34,308 bases of DNA from Prochlorococcus sp. AG-321-E21. Lineage in GTDB: Bacteria; Cyanobacteriota; Cyanobacteriia; PCC-6307; Cyanobiaceae. The DNA is taken from positions 1 to 34,308 of the forward strand of contig QBXH01000014.1 of the NCBI GenBank assembly GCA_003283415.1. Direction: 5' to 3'. Position numbers and translations under genes: made by a program. Below are positions 9,576-19,051 of the stretch, piece after piece. Position 1 is the stretch's first letter, and each line of letters begins with the position of its first letter. The notes beneath the pieces were generated by a model. It ran no database searches. It worked only from the letters and a program-made list of their open reading frames with translations, and had not been told where the DNA came from.

Positions 9576-10576
9576 TATCCTTCTTTTTGAAGTTCTGTAG
9601 TAAGTTTGATCAAGTATTCCATACTTAAGTCTTGTTTTAATGATCTGGTAGAAATTGTATTTCGCCAGATTTTTGCTTTAGGGATACCTTCGACAAGATT
9701 TATAAGATGTTTACAGATATCCCAAGTTTTCCCTCCATTTTTCAAATGTTTTTCAATGTAAGGAACTAATGAAAAGATAATTTCGGAAGCTTTTTTGCTG
9801 GATATATTTTTACCATAAATTTTTTGATCAATTTCAGACCATCTTAAGGGATATTTATAAGCTGATCTGCCTATCATTACACCATCTAAATCATTTAATG
9901 CCTTTATGCATTGATCAATATTTGTAAAACCACCATTGATTTCTATAAGTATTTTGGGATTGATTTTTTTTAATTGTTGAACCACATCATATTTTAATGG
10001 CGGTATTCTTCTATTTTGTTTGGGATTTAGGCCTTTTAAAAATGCTTTTCTTGCATGAACTGTAAATCTGTCTGCTCCAGCACTTGCCACTTCCTTTACA
10101 AAACTATCTAATTTTTCAAAACTATCCTCGTCATCAACACCAATTCTATGCTTGATGGTAACGGGTAAATTACAGTTTTTCTTTAAAGACTCTATACATC
10201 TTGCTACTCTAGTAGGTTCTTTCATAAGAGAAGCACCAAAATTTCCAGAACATACTCTTGGGCTTGGACATCCTACATTAAAATTAATTTCATCGTATCC
10301 CCAATCCTGAGCCATTTTTGCTGCCTCTTGAAGTATTTTTGGATTATCTCCACCAAATTGAATTGATAATGGGTGTTCTTCTGGATTGAAGTCTAAAAAT
10401 TTCTCTTTTTTTTCTGTATAAATTAAACTCTGGGCTACGATCATTTCAGTGTATAAAAGAGCTTTAGAGCTTATTTTTCTCATTATCATCCTAAAGTGTT
10501 TGTCTGTACAATCCATCATTGGTGCAACACTTATTTTATGTAAATTATTTATAGAATTGATTGGATAACTTTTCAT
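9572..10576 (-). CDS. dusA: tRNA-dihydrouridine synthase A
   Basis: Dus enzymes use FMN and NADPH to reduce specific uridines in the tRNA D-loop. The 334-aa protein begins with the flavin-binding strand SVAPMMDCTDKHFRMIMR and has SIQFGG, INFNVGCPSPRVCSGNFGASLM (Cys near 103 is the expected catalytic acid), VTIKHRIGVDD, FTVHARKAFLKGLNPKQNR and EINGGFTNIDQC, followed by GVMIGRSAYKYPL. The HARKA...LKGL.PKQNR.IPPL block is typical of the DusA subfamily. It converges on the RRM gene with a 4-bp overlap of coding ends and diverges from msrB across a 27-bp gap, so the two promoters must overlap. Confidence 0.94.
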   Translation of the reverse strand: MKSYPINSINNLHKISVAPMMDCTDKHFRMIMRKISSKALLYTEMIVAQSLIYTEKKEKFLDFNPEEHPLSIQFGGDNPKILQEAAKMAQDWGYDEINFNVGCPSPRVCSGNFGASLMKEPTRVARCIESLKKNCNLPVTIKHRIGVDDEDSFEKLDSFVKEVASAGADRFTVHARKAFLKGLNPKQNRRIPPLKYDVVQQLKKINPKILIEINGGFTNIDQCIKALNDLDGVMIGRSAYKYPLRWSEIDQKIYGKNISSKKASEIIFSLVPYIEKHLKNGGKTWDICKHLINLVEGIPKAKIWRNTISTRSLKQDLSMEYLIKLTTELQKEGY

Positions 10577-10603
10577 TAAATTCTATTCAAAATATTTGAA
10601 GAT

Positions 10604-11098
10604 ATGAATCAATTTTTATCTAGAAGATCCTTTATGTTAATTCCTACCATGTCATTTATGAAATTTATTCTTAAACCCAAGAAAGTATTAGCTTCAATTG
10701 TAGATTCTGAGGACGATTGGAATTTTTCAAAAAAAGAGTGGAAAAATAAACTTAGTCCAGAGTCATATTATATTTTACGCGAAGAGGGTACTGAAAGAGC
10801 ATTCAGCAGTCAGTTAAATAACGAGAAGAGAAAAGGGATTTATTATTGTGCAGGTTGTAATCAGGCTTTATTCACTTCTGATACTAAATTTGATAGTGGC
10901 ACAGGATGGCCTAGCTTTTGGGATCCTATTCAAGCTTCCGTAGAAACCAAGGTCGATTTTAAATTAATTGTTCCTAGAACGGAATATCATTGTTCTAGAT
11001 GTGAAGGTCATCAAGGTCATGTCTTTAATGATGGTCCTTTGCCAACAGGTAAAAGATATTGTAATAATGGTCTTGCTTTGAAGTTTATTCCTGAATGA
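10604..11098 (+). CDS. msrB: Peptide-methionine (R)-S-oxide reductase, probably exported
   Basis: MsrB repairs the R-epimer of methionine sulfoxide in oxidised proteins. The 164-aa protein has zinc-binding pairs Cys82/85 (YYCAGC) and Cys130/133 (HCSRCEGHQGH), the core FDSGTGWPSFWDP, and catalytic Cys153 in GKRYCNNGLALKF. The N-terminus carries SRRSFM followed by a short hydrophobic stretch, which matches the twin-arginine consensus. This suggests export of a folded enzyme to the thylakoid lumen or periplasm, or membrane anchoring; this is inferred from the motif, not proved. The canonical catalytic segment RYC(I)NS is changed to RYCNNG. It diverges from dusA and precedes grpE after 76 bp that include a small hairpin. 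Confidence 0.94.
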   Translation: MNQFLSRRSFMLIPTMSFMKFILKPKKVLASIVDSEDDWNFSKKEWKNKLSPESYYILREEGTERAFSSQLNNEKRKGIYYCAGCNQALFTSDTKFDSGTGWPSFWDPIQASVETKVDFKLIVPRTEYHCSRCEGHQGHVFNDGPLPTGKRYCNNGLALKFIPE

Positions 11099-11106
11099 GT
11101 AATTAG

Positions 11107-11128
11107 TGCGGCCTTCCGCAACTTGTTT
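11107..11128 (+). terminator. Weak hairpin after msrB
   Basis: TGCGG-CCTT-CCGCA forms a perfect five-pair stem (11107-11120) nine bases past the msrB stop, followed by an interrupted T run (ACTTGTTTT). It could act as a weak intrinsic terminator between msrB and grpE, or as a stabilising 3' hairpin. The poor T tract keeps confidence modest. Confidence 0.4.
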
Positions 11129-11174
11129 TGTGCGTCAATTTCATTCAAAATAGTTAAAGTAGTTTTTTTTTTAA

Positions 11175-11894
11175 ATGATTGAAAAAGAATCAGATAATGT
11201 TGAGAATAAAGATGAGAATATTTCTGAAGAGGAAATCCTTTCTGAAAATACATCTGTAATGGAAGATCAAAACAATGAAGATAAAGATTTCTCAGAAGAA
11301 GATAATTTAAAAATTAACTCAGAAGATTTAAAAAATACTTTAAGTAATAATGATGCAAGATTAGAGCAACTAGAAAAAGAGCATGAAACGTTAAAAAGTC
11401 AGTATGTAAGAATTGCTGCTGATTTTGATAACTTTAGAAAAAGACAATCTCGGGATCAAGACGATTTAAAAATTCAACTTGTTTCAAAAGCTTTAACTGC
11501 AATTTTGCCCATTGTGGATAATTTTGAAAGAGCCAGACAACAGCTCAAACCTGAAAGTGAAGAGGCTCAAACATTACATAGAAGCTATCAAGGACTTTAT
11601 AAGCAGTTAGTTGAAGTCTTAAAACAGCAAGGAGTTGCTCCAATGAGAGTAGTTGGGCAGCAGTTTGACCCTAATTTACATGAAGCGGTTTTAAGAGAAC
11701 CAAGCGAAGAGTTTAATGAAGATATTATTACAGAAGAATTACAGCGTGGATATCATTTAGAAGGGAAGGTTTTAAGACATGCATTAGTTAAAGTTTCAAT
11801 TGGATTTAGTCAACAAAATTCGCAAGAACCAGAAGAAAAAGATAAAGTTATAGAAGATATTGATTCAGAGAACACTATTTCTGAAGACAATTAA
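11175..11894 (+). CDS. grpE: Nucleotide exchange factor GrpE
   Basis: GrpE is the cytosolic nucleotide exchange factor for DnaK. The 239-aa protein has a long acidic, disordered N-terminal extension (about 1-60). It is followed by the coiled-coil dimerisation helix ([29 protein letters not shown]) and the beta-domain with [20 protein letters not shown] and [19 protein letters not shown]. An acidic tail closes the protein. It is immediately followed by dnaJ (30-bp gap), making a heat-shock chaperone pair; no dnaK is in the window, as is common in cyanobacteria where dnaK copies lie elsewhere. The start is ATG at 11175, after a long T run. I see no clear heat-shock operator (CIRCE) upstream. 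Confidence 0.96.
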   Translation: MIEKESDNVENKDENISEEEILSENTSVMEDQNNEDKDFSEEDNLKINSEDLKNTLSNNDARLEQLEKEHETLKSQYVRIAADFDNFRKRQSRDQDDLKIQLVSKALTAILPIVDNFERARQQLKPESEEAQTLHRSYQGLYKQLVEVLKQQGVAPMRVVGQQFDPNLHEAVLREPSEEFNEDIITEELQRGYHLEGKVLRHALVKVSIGFSQQNSQEPEEKDKVIEDIDSENTISEDN

Positions 11895-11924
11895 ATCCCT
11901 TAATCAAGATTTGAATATTAACTA

Positions 11925-13049
11925 ATGGCTGATTTTTATCAAATACTCGGTGTTTCAAGGGATGCTGATGCAGATACTTTAAAAAGCGCTTATAGAAAGT
12001 TAGCTAGACAATTTCACCCTGACGTTAATAAAGATCCTGGTGCTGAAGATAAATTTAAAGAAATAGGTAGAGCTTACGAGGCGCTAGCAAATCCTGAAAC
12101 TAGAGCTAGATATGATCAGTTTGGTGAAGCTGGAATAGGAGGAGCGGCTGGGATGCCAGACATGGGTGATATGGGTGGTTTTGGAGACTTGTTTGAAACT
12201 TTTTTTAATGGTTTTGGAGGACAATCATCACAAGGTGGTAGATCACAAAGAAGAGGCCCTCAACAGGGAGATGATTTACGTTATGACTTAAATATTGATT
12301 TTAAAGATGCTATTTTTGGACAACAAAGAGAAATAAAGATTCCTCATTTAGAAACTTGTGAAGTATGTAAAGGTTCTGGAGCAAAACAAGGTACAGGCCC
12401 AACAAACTGTACAACATGTGGAGGGAGTGGACAGGTTAGAAGAGCTACAAGAACCCCTTTTGGGAACTTTACTCAAGTAGCAGAATGCCCGTCTTGTAAT
12501 GGAGTTGGACAATTAATTGCAAATCCATGTGTAAGTTGTGGTGGAAATGGTGTTAAACAAGTTAGAAAAAAATTACGCATTAATATTCCGGCAGGAGTTG
12601 ATACAGGCACTAAATTGAGAGTTTCTGGAGAGGGAAATGTAGGTTTAAAAGGAGGTCCACCTGGAGATCTGTATGTTTTTATAAAAGTCAAAAATGACCT
12701 AAACTTAAAAAGAGATGGTATTAATATTTACTCTGAAATATCAGTTAGTTATCTTCAAGCTATCCTGGGAGATACTGTTGAAATCATCACAGTTGATGGG
12801 AAAGTTAGTTTGAAAATTCCAAGCGGTACTCAGCCAAATAGTATTCTTTCTTTAGAGAACAAAGGGGTTCCTCGATTAGGTAATCCAGTTGCTAGAGGTA
12901 ATCATCAGGTTTCAGTAAAGGTTAAACTTCCAACTCGAATATCAGAAGATGAGCGAATACTTCTTGAGAATTTAGCGTCTAAATATTCTGATCAAAACTC
13001 TAGCTCTAATAGTGGATTATTCAGTAAGTTGTTTGGTAAAGAATCTTGA
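11925..13049 (+). CDS. dnaJ: Chaperone DnaJ (type I Hsp40)
   Basis: DnaJ delivers unfolded clients to DnaK and stimulates its ATPase. The 374-aa protein has all type I parts in order: a J domain with the HPD motif ([12 protein letters not shown], about residues 29-40), a Gly/Phe region rich in GGFGD and MGDMG, and four zinc-finger CxxCxGxG motifs ([32 protein letters not shown], about 147-210). A C-terminal client-binding and dimerisation domain follows. It is downstream of grpE and its stop codon overlaps the TTG start of the TusA-like gene by two bases. It is full-length with no odd residues, so it should be functional. Confidence 0.97.
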   Translation: MADFYQILGVSRDADADTLKSAYRKLARQFHPDVNKDPGAEDKFKEIGRAYEALANPETRARYDQFGEAGIGGAAGMPDMGDMGGFGDLFETFFNGFGGQSSQGGRSQRRGPQQGDDLRYDLNIDFKDAIFGQQREIKIPHLETCEVCKGSGAKQGTGPTNCTTCGGSGQVRRATRTPFGNFTQVAECPSCNGVGQLIANPCVSCGGNGVKQVRKKLRINIPAGVDTGTKLRVSGEGNVGLKGGPPGDLYVFIKVKNDLNLKRDGINIYSEISVSYLQAILGDTVEIITVDGKVSLKIPSGTQPNSILSLENKGVPRLGNPVARGNHQVSVKVKLPTRISEDERILLENLASKYSDQNSSSNSGLFSKLFGKES

Positions 13050-13282
13050 ATGAAGTTCCAAAGGTTTTGGATTTAGAGTCGATTCCATGTCCTTTGAATG
13101 TAGTTAAATGTAAATTAGCGTTAGAGAAACTTTCGGTAAATGAAACTTTAATAGTTCATCTAGATAAGGGAGAACCTGAAGAGATGGTTAAAAAAGCTTT
13201 AAGAAAAATGAATTACTTTTTTAAAACAATTGAAGAAGATCAAAAAACAATAAAGTTCAAAATTGTGCATGAAGGTTGCTAA
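13046..13282 (+). CDS. TusA/SirA-like sulfurtransferase
   Basis: The small protein (78 aa) belongs to the TusA/YedF/SirA-like fold, a two-layer alpha/beta fold whose conserved Cys carries persulfide sulfur. The N-terminal strand [22 protein letters not shown] holds the Cys-Pro pair at about residues 15-16. The canonical CPxP is here CPLN, as in several cyanobacterial members (from memory). The later [21 protein letters not shown] also fits the family. TTG at 13046 overlaps the end of dnaJ; the ATG at 13050 is out of frame. It overlaps rsgA by 14 bp, so dnaJ, this gene and rsgA are translationally linked. The sulfur acceptor is unknown; tRNA thiolation is one possibility. Confidence 0.85.
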   Translation: MNEVPKVLDLESIPCPLNVVKCKLALEKLSVNETLIVHLDKGEPEEMVKKALRKMNYFFKTIEEDQKTIKFKIVHEGC

Positions 13283-14186
13283 AGAATATAAAGGTCTTGT
13301 TACAAAAAAATTTAATGAATTTTTTCGTGTCGAATTAAATTTAAAAGAAAATTTTGATAGTAATAAAAAATTTTTATGCAAAATTAGAAAGTCTGTAAAT
13401 TTTAAAAATCAACTTGTTTTTGTTGGAGATGAAGTTATTATTTCTCAAATTGATTTAAAAAGTAAACGAGCAACAATTGAAAGTTTAGTCCAAAGGAAGA
13501 ATCTTTTGGAAAGACCATCTGTTGCCAACATTTCAAATATATATGTAATTTTCTCTGTAGCAGAACCAAAATTAAATTTATCTCAAGTTAATAGGTTTTT
13601 AATTTCTGCTGAGCAACTTGGGGTTGAGGTTTCATTGGTATTAACAAAATGTGATTTAATAGCAGAACAAAAAAGACTTTTTTTAATTGATAAATTTCAG
13701 AAGTGGGGATATCAAGTTATTACTTTAAATTTAAATAATCCAAATAATTTTAAAAATTTAATGATTGAGTTAAAGAAAAAAAAATGCTCAATATTTATGG
13801 GACCATCTGGTGTTGGTAAAACTACTCTTTTAAATATGATAATTCCAGGGCTTGATAATACTACTGCAGCAGTCTCAAGCAAAATAAAACGTGGAAAAAA
13901 TACTACACGAAATGTTGAGCTATTTTCTTTATCAAGTAAAAGTTATATAGTTGATACTCCTGGATTTAATATGCAAACGCTTGAAATAGATATTCGCGAA
14001 TTACCCAATTTATATCCAGAAATTTATAAACAAGTAGTCACTTTTGGCATAAATTGTAAATTTCGTAATTGCCAACATATTAATGATCAGGGTTGTAAGT
14101 TAAATAAAAATTTTGAAAGGTATATTTTTTATAAAGAAATGATTGAATCATTTAAGAGTCACTATTATCTAAACCAGGGAGATTAA
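13269..14186 (+). CDS. rsgA: Small ribosomal subunit biogenesis GTPase RsgA
   Basis: RsgA is a circularly permuted GTPase that checks late maturation of the 30S subunit. The protein is about 305 aa from ATG 13269 (a TTG two codons upstream is the alternative). It has an N-terminal OB-fold, then G motifs in permuted order: G4 LTKCD (about 121-125), G1 [12 protein letters not shown] (about 178-189), G2 region KRGKNTTRN and G3 DTPGF. The C-terminal zinc knuckle Cys-x4-Cys-x-His-x5-Cys ([14 protein letters not shown]) is intact. It overlaps the TusA-like gene at its start, and at its end overlaps the convergent ybaB coding region by 35 bp. Confidence 0.95.
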   Translation: MKVAKEYKGLVTKKFNEFFRVELNLKENFDSNKKFLCKIRKSVNFKNQLVFVGDEVIISQIDLKSKRATIESLVQRKNLLERPSVANISNIYVIFSVAEPKLNLSQVNRFLISAEQLGVEVSLVLTKCDLIAEQKRLFLIDKFQKWGYQVITLNLNNPNNFKNLMIELKKKKCSIFMGPSGVGKTTLLNMIIPGLDNTTAAVSSKIKRGKNTTRNVELFSLSSKSYIVDTPGFNMQTLEIDIRELPNLYPEIYKQVVTFGINCKFRNCQHINDQGCKLNKNFERYIFYKEMIESFKSHYYLNQGD

Positions 14187-14502
14187 GATTTAGTCCACCA
14201 GTTAAGTCATTCATTCTTTCCTTCATTGTTGTAGTTGAACTTTCATGAGCCTTTTTAATTGCTTCTAATATATTTTGTTCTATTTTTTCCTTATTAGCAG
14301 TTGAAATTTTTTCATTTACTTCAACTCTTAGAGGGAGTTGATTCCCGCTAATCCATACTTTAATCATTTCATCATCACTTTTACCTTCAATTTCCATGCT
14401 TTCAAGTTCATCCTGTAATTTCTGCGCATTTTGTTGAATTTCTTTAGCTTTTTTAAAAGCTTCTGTTAGTTGTCCAAAATTTGGAAGTCCAAAACCTGCC
14501 AT
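14152..14502 (-). CDS. YbaB/EbfC family nucleoid-associated protein
   Basis: This 116-aa protein belongs to the YbaB/EbfC family of small dimeric DNA-binding proteins linked to nucleoid organisation. It begins [40 protein letters not shown], the typical long N-terminal helix. The family core follows ([18 protein letters not shown]...[28 protein letters not shown]). It lies 21 bp downstream of murB on the same strand, so a murC-murB-ybaB transcript is likely; this linkage is common in marine picocyanobacteria. Its last 35 bp overlap rsgA coding sequence on the other strand, so the two 3' ends constrain each other. Confidence 0.92.
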   Translation of the reverse strand: MAGFGLPNFGQLTEAFKKAKEIQQNAQKLQDELESMEIEGKSDDEMIKVWISGNQLPLRVEVNEKISTANKEKIEQNILEAIKKAHESSTTTMKERMNDLTGGLNLNLPGLDNSDS

Positions 14503-14523
14503 TTGATAAAAAAGTTTCTTTAA

Positions 14524-15414
14524 TTAAGGATAGTCAAATCCGATCATTCTTACTTCCGGTTGAAGATAAATTCCTTTCTTTTGTAGTACTTTTTGTTGAA
14601 TTACTGTTATTAAATCTAAAATATCTTTTGAATCAGCACAAGAATTATTAACTATAAAATTTCCATGCATAGTTGATATTTCTGCGCCGCCTATTTGAAA
14701 ACCTTTTAATCCTAATTCTTCAATTAATTTAGCAGCATAAGTATTAGTTGGATTTTTAAAAACGCTTCCAAAGCTAGGTAAATTGTATGGTTGAGTATCG
14801 GTCTTTTCTTTAAGATTTTTTTTAGTATTTTCTAATAGTTGTTCAATATTTCCTTTTGGCTCAAATCGTAGTTTTGCTCTTATTATTTGGAGATTATTTT
14901 CCTGAAAAGGACTGTATCTGTATTGAAAATTGATATCTTGTTTTTCAATTTCAAATATTTTAAGAGTTTTAGTATCAATAACTTGAACTGATAGAAGATT
15001 ATTTGCTAGTGACAATTTTTTTGAGCCTGCATTCATACAAATAGCACCTCCCACTGTACCTGGAATTCCTACAGTCCATTCACCCCCTTGCAATCCCTTT
15101 TTTGCAAGCATATTTGACATCGTTGGCAGCATTACACCAGCTTCTGCTAAAACTATCCCTGAATGCGATTCAATTTTGATAGAGCGCATTTTTTTGGTAC
15201 ATATAGTTAAGCCTTTTAATAAAATATTATTTATTAATAAATTTGAGCCAGCTCCTATTATTCGACATTTTTGATTTTTTAAATGTGACCACTTTATTAA
15301 ATTGATAAATTCATAAGCATTATTTGGCTTTGAAAAATATTCTGCAAATCCGCCAACTCTTATAGTCGTATAGTTAGAAAGGTTTATATTCTCTTCAAAA
15401 TTAATATTTTTCAT
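14524..15414 (-). CDS. murB: UDP-N-acetylenolpyruvoylglucosamine reductase
   Basis: MurB uses FAD and NADPH to reduce the enolpyruvyl group, giving UDP-N-acetylmuramic acid for peptidoglycan. The protein is about 296 aa and resembles the shorter (type II) class. Visible parts are NYTTIRVGGFAEYF at the start, IGAGSNLLI (FAD binding), GIPGTVGGAICMNAG, the catalytic Ser in LPSFGSVFKNP, and the C-terminal GNFIVN and LQPEVRMIGF. ATG at 15414 is preferred; a TTG directly before it (15417) is possible. murC ends seven bases upstream, so translation is likely coupled. Confidence 0.96.
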   Translation of the reverse strand: MKNINFEENINLSNYTTIRVGGFAEYFSKPNNAYEFINLIKWSHLKNQKCRIIGAGSNLLINNILLKGLTICTKKMRSIKIESHSGIVLAEAGVMLPTMSNMLAKKGLQGGEWTVGIPGTVGGAICMNAGSKKLSLANNLLSVQVIDTKTLKIFEIEKQDINFQYRYSPFQENNLQIIRAKLRFEPKGNIEQLLENTKKNLKEKTDTQPYNLPSFGSVFKNPTNTYAAKLIEELGLKGFQIGGAEISTMHGNFIVNNSCADSKDILDLITVIQQKVLQKKGIYLQPEVRMIGFDYP

Positions 15415-15421
15415 CAATTAT

Positions 15422-16843
15422 TTAATCATCTAATGTATTTTCTTCATCTAAGATTGACCATAGGTTATGACAATCTCCAGCTCCCATATTTAAAATAAAA
15501 TCATTCTTTTTAGTCAAATTAAAGAATTTATCTTTAATTTCATAATTGTCTTTTAAACATGAAACATTCTTATTTTTTTTATAAATAAGTTTAGCTAATA
15601 GTTGCGAGTTAATATTATGTATATTTCTTTCTCCAGCCCCAAAAATATTTGTTAGATAGATAACATCTGCTTTTGACAGTTCTTGAACAAATTCATGAAT
15701 AAATTGTTTTACTCTAGTAAATCTATGAGGTTGAAAAATAGCAATTAATCTTCTATTTTGATCTTTGTTAGTATTATTTTGATTCTTAATGAATAATCTC
15801 GCTAAATTTATCGTCGCTTTAATTTCATTAGGATGATGTGCATAGTCATCATAAATAATTCTCTGCTCTAGTTCACCTCTAAATTCAAACCTTTTTTTTG
15901 GCAATTCCAACGATTTGATATTCTTCTTAATTTCTTTAAAACTTACGCCAATCATTCTACATGCTGCTATGGCAGCAGTAATATTAGAAAGATTATGCAA
16001 TCCAGGAACTGGGATACTTATTGTATCAATGAAATTTCCTTGCTCATAATATTTACCAATTGTTTTATTTTTATTTACAATATTTGGAATAATTGAATAA
16101 GCAATATTATTTATTTCTTTAATAGACCATTGATTACTCGAATTAAAGTTTTTTCGTGAAATAGCGCAATCGTAGTTAATTAATAATTTTTTGGAGTTAG
16201 AAGCAAATTTTTTAAAACGAGATATTATTTCCTCGATATTTTTGTAATGGTCACAATGATCGAAATCAATATTATTAATTATTCCAATATTAGAAATATA
16301 ATTATTTATTGTTCCATCAGATTCATCAATTTCTGTTACTAAGTATTTTGTATCTTCTACATGAGCATTAGATTCATAAATTGGTATTATTCCACCAGTT
16401 ATTGAAGAAGAATTATGAGTACATAACTCCAATAATGTAGAAAGGAAAGTACTAGTAGATGTTTTCCCATGGCTACCTGCTATCGATAATGAAAAATAGG
16501 ATTTCATTATCATTGCAAGGATTTCTGAACGATGTTTTATTATTAGATTACTTTTTCTGCAAAAGTATAATTCCTCGTTTTCATCTTTAATTGCCGAGCT
16601 TATGACAAAATTGATTGTCTGATTTTTAAATTGTGAAATCACAAAATTAATATTACATTTTGTTTGAGAATCAAAAATTATTGCTCCTAATGCTTCTAAT
16701 TTTCTTGTTTCTTTATTTTTAACTAAATCAGAGCCCGAAATTGAGTACCCTTTTTTTATTAATGCCATAGCGATTGCAGACATTCCAATACCACCAATGC
16801 CAATAAAATGAAAATGTTTTTTGACTGGTAATTTTATATTCAA
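15422..16843 (-). CDS. murC: UDP-N-acetylmuramate-L-alanine ligase
   Basis: MurC adds L-alanine to UDP-MurNAc, the first amino acid of the peptidoglycan stem, using ATP. The 473-aa protein has the Rossmann start HFIGIGGIGMSAIAMAL (about 12-28), the ATP loop SIAGSHGKTSTSTFL (about 116-130), TEIDESDGT, the NIDFDHCDHY metal/ligand region, PGLHNLSNITAAIAACR, and IIYDDYAHHPNEIKATI with FQPHRFTR in the C-terminal domain. All are conserved ligase features. The 198-bp region to gap2, transcribed the other way, holds both promoters. murB follows directly. Confidence 0.97.
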   Translation of the reverse strand: MNIKLPVKKHFHFIGIGGIGMSAIAMALIKKGYSISGSDLVKNKETRKLEALGAIIFDSQTKCNINFVISQFKNQTINFVISSAIKDENEELYFCRKSNLIIKHRSEILAMIMKSYFSLSIAGSHGKTSTSTFLSTLLELCTHNSSSITGGIIPIYESNAHVEDTKYLVTEIDESDGTINNYISNIGIINNIDFDHCDHYKNIEEIISRFKKFASNSKKLLINYDCAISRKNFNSSNQWSIKEINNIAYSIIPNIVNKNKTIGKYYEQGNFIDTISIPVPGLHNLSNITAAIAACRMIGVSFKEIKKNIKSLELPKKRFEFRGELEQRIIYDDYAHHPNEIKATINLARLFIKNQNNTNKDQNRRLIAIFQPHRFTRVKQFIHEFVQELSKADVIYLTNIFGAGERNIHNINSQLLAKLIYKKNKNVSCLKDNYEIKDKFFNLTKKNDFILNMGAGDCHNLWSILDEENTLDD

Positions 16844-17041
16844 TTATTATTTTTATACTTAAATCAACATAACTTCTATGTGATTATTTTGGTATTTAAT
16901 TTTTACAAAAAATGTTGGCTTTTTTTATGAATTAATACAAAAATAGAGTTATTTGCTTAATAAAATCAAAAAATACTTACGTTATTGCACAAAATTCTGT
17001 ATGATCAGCAACTTAGGTTAATCATTAGAAAATTTTTAGTT

Positions 17042-18064
17042 ATGACTTTGCGTGTTGCGATTAATGGGTTTGGCAGAATTGGGCGAAACTTTATGCGTTG
17101 TTGGTTAAGTAGAGGAGCTTACACTAACATCGAAGTGGTTGGTATAAATGTAACTTCAGATCCTAAAACTAATGCTCACCTGCTTAAATATGATTCTGTA
17201 TTAGGAAAATTAGATGGTGTAGACATCCAATATACTGACGATACTTTTGTAATTAATAACAAAACGATAAAATGTTTCTCTGATAGAAACCCAATGAATT
17301 TACCTTGGAAAGATTGGGGAGTTGATTTAGTTATAGAATCAACTGGAGTTTTTAATTCTGATGTTGGCGCGAGTAAGCACCTCGAGGTTGGTGCTAAGAA
17401 AGTAATTCTTACTGCTCCAGGTAAAGGTGCAGGTGTTGGTACTTATGTAGTAGGGGTGAATGCCGATCAATATAAACATAGTGATTATGATATTTTGAGC
17501 AATGCGAGTTGTACTACAAACTGTTTAGCTCCAGTAGTAAAAGTTCTTGATCAAACGTTTGGAATTAATAAAGGATTGATGACAACAATTCATAGTTATA
17601 CTGGTGATCAACGTATTTTAGATAATAGTCATAGGGATTTAAGAAGGGCTAGAGCAGCAGCTACAAATATTGTTCCTACTTCAACAGGAGCGGCTAAAGC
17701 AGTTGCTTTGGTTTACCCCGAGATGACAGGTAAACTTACTGGTATTGCAATGAGAGTACCTACCCCCAATGTTTCAGCTGTAGATTTGGTTTTTGAATCT
17801 TCAAAATCTGTTACTAGTGAAGAAGTTAACAATGCCCTTAAAGAATCTTCTTTAGGCTCAATGAAAGGAATTATTAAATACGGTGATGAGCCACTTGTTT
17901 CAAGCGATTATGCAGGAACTAATGAGTCATCAATAGTAGATAGTGATCTTACTATGTCTATTGGCGATAATCTTGTAAAAGTTCTTGCTTGGTATGACAA
18001 CGAATGGGGATATAGTCAAAGAGTTGTAGATTTAGCCGAGATAGTAGCTAAGAAATGGGAATAA
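17042..18064 (+). CDS. gap2: NAD(P)-dependent glyceraldehyde-3-phosphate dehydrogenase (Calvin cycle type)
   Basis: In cyanobacteria Gap2 is the photosynthetic GAPDH that reduces 1,3-bisphosphoglycerate in the Calvin cycle and also works in gluconeogenesis. The 340-aa protein starts [20 protein letters not shown]. It has the catalytic Cys in [58 protein letters not shown], and the C-terminal [18 protein letters not shown] at 17042 gives the family's normal start; a longer frame from 16985 would add 19 residues not seen in the family. It stops one base before the convergent thiL end, so the two genes share a 3' boundary. Confidence 0.96.
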   Translation: MTLRVAINGFGRIGRNFMRCWLSRGAYTNIEVVGINVTSDPKTNAHLLKYDSVLGKLDGVDIQYTDDTFVINNKTIKCFSDRNPMNLPWKDWGVDLVIESTGVFNSDVGASKHLEVGAKKVILTAPGKGAGVGTYVVGVNADQYKHSDYDILSNASCTTNCLAPVVKVLDQTFGINKGLMTTIHSYTGDQRILDNSHRDLRRARAAATNIVPTSTGAAKAVALVYPEMTGKLTGIAMRVPTPNVSAVDLVFESSKSVTSEEVNNALKESSLGSMKGIIKYGDEPLVSSDYAGTNESSIVDSDLTMSIGDNLVKVLAWYDNEWGYSQRVVDLAEIVAKKWE

Positions 18065-19051
18065 TCAATAGTGAGAAAAAGACTTATTTTTAAATAACTT
18101 TTTGTTATCACAGTTTTCAAAAGTGACAGAGCCCTCTCCTTTGATAAAATATCCGATTTCCTTAATAGTTTTATCTTCAGATAGAAGATTATTTGCCCAT
18201 TTTCTTGGGAGAGAAAAAACTAGTTCATAATCCTCACCTCCAAAAAAATAATATTCATCCCATTTATTTCCTTTAGGCCAATTTTTATGTTTAGGAATTT
18301 TCGCATAATCAATAATTGCTTTGCAATTACTTTCAGTTGCTAAATCTAATAATGCTTGAAATAATCCATCACTACTATCAGTACAACCAATTATTTTACT
18401 ATTTTTATCAGGACGGGCTTTTAGTACTTTTTTAAGAAATTTAGGTTTAAGTTTTGGTTTGCAAAATTGTTGTAAAGAACTATTGATTAATGAATCTGTT
18501 AACGAAATATCACTATCAAAAATTGTTTTGTTTTTTATCATTAATCCTAATTTGCTGAGGCCATGAATGCCTGTAGTTAAGATAATTTCTTTTGGTTTGC
18601 ATGAGTTTCTTCGTAATTTTATTTCTCCTTGTGTTCCCAGAGCAGTTATAGAAATTACTTTTTCTTTCCCCACAGAACAATCCCCTCCAAGTATCAAGCC
18701 TCCGAAATGCTTTAAAGCTAGATTTATTCCAGTATATAAATCTTTAATCCAAATCCAATCTGTATTTGATGGAACTATTAATCCAATATTAACTCCTATA
18801 ACTTTGCTGCATCCACTTGAGATTAAGTCAGATACATTGCACGCTACAGCTTTCCAACCTATGTCTAAGGCAGTAATCGTATCATCATTAAAATGGATAT
18901 TTTCAACTAAAGAATCAGTATTAATCAGTAAGTTTTTATTTTTAGTTTTAACAAATGCGCAATCATCAGACACTTGATTTTTAGGCATATATTCAGCAAG
19001 CCTTTTTATTAATTCTTTTTCGCCAATATCCGCTAATAATTCTTTATGCAT
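18065..19051 (-). CDS. thiL: Thiamine-monophosphate kinase
   Basis: ThiL phosphorylates thiamine monophosphate to the active cofactor thiamine pyrophosphate. The 328-aa protein belongs to the PurM-like ATP-binding family. It has the N-terminal GEKELIKRLAEYMP and DDCAF with metal-binding Asp residues, NTDSLVENIHF, IGWKAVACNVSDLISSG, GLILGGDCSVGKEKVISITALG and the C-terminal GCTDSSDGLFQAL and FFGGEDYELVFSLP. Its first codons overlap the 3' end of the upstream cyclophilin gene by 8 bp, so the two are translated from one transcript. It converges on gap2 with no gap. Confidence 0.95.
   Translation of the reverse strand: MHKELLADIGEKELIKRLAEYMPKNQVSDDCAFVKTKNKNLLINTDSLVENIHFNDDTITALDIGWKAVACNVSDLISSGCSKVIGVNIGLIVPSNTDWIWIKDLYTGINLALKHFGGLILGGDCSVGKEKVISITALGTQGEIKLRRNSCKPKEIILTTGIHGLSKLGLMIKNKTIFDSDISLTDSLINSSLQQFCKPKLKPKFLKKVLKARPDKNSKIIGCTDSSDGLFQALLDLATESNCKAIIDYAKIPKHKNWPKGNKWDEYYFFGGEDYELVFSLPRKWANNLLSEDKTIKEIGYFIKGEGSVTFENCDNKKLFKNKSFSHY

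Noticed and set aside
9364-9600. A 78-codon frame overlapping the RRM gene on the same strand
   Set aside because: It arises from reading the GGC/GGT repeat tract in another frame (Ala/Val repeats) and continues into dusA antisense; no independent support.
16985-17041. Longer N-terminus for gap2 from TTG 16985
   Set aside because: It adds 19 residues absent from the family; the standard start [14 protein letters not shown] is at 17042.
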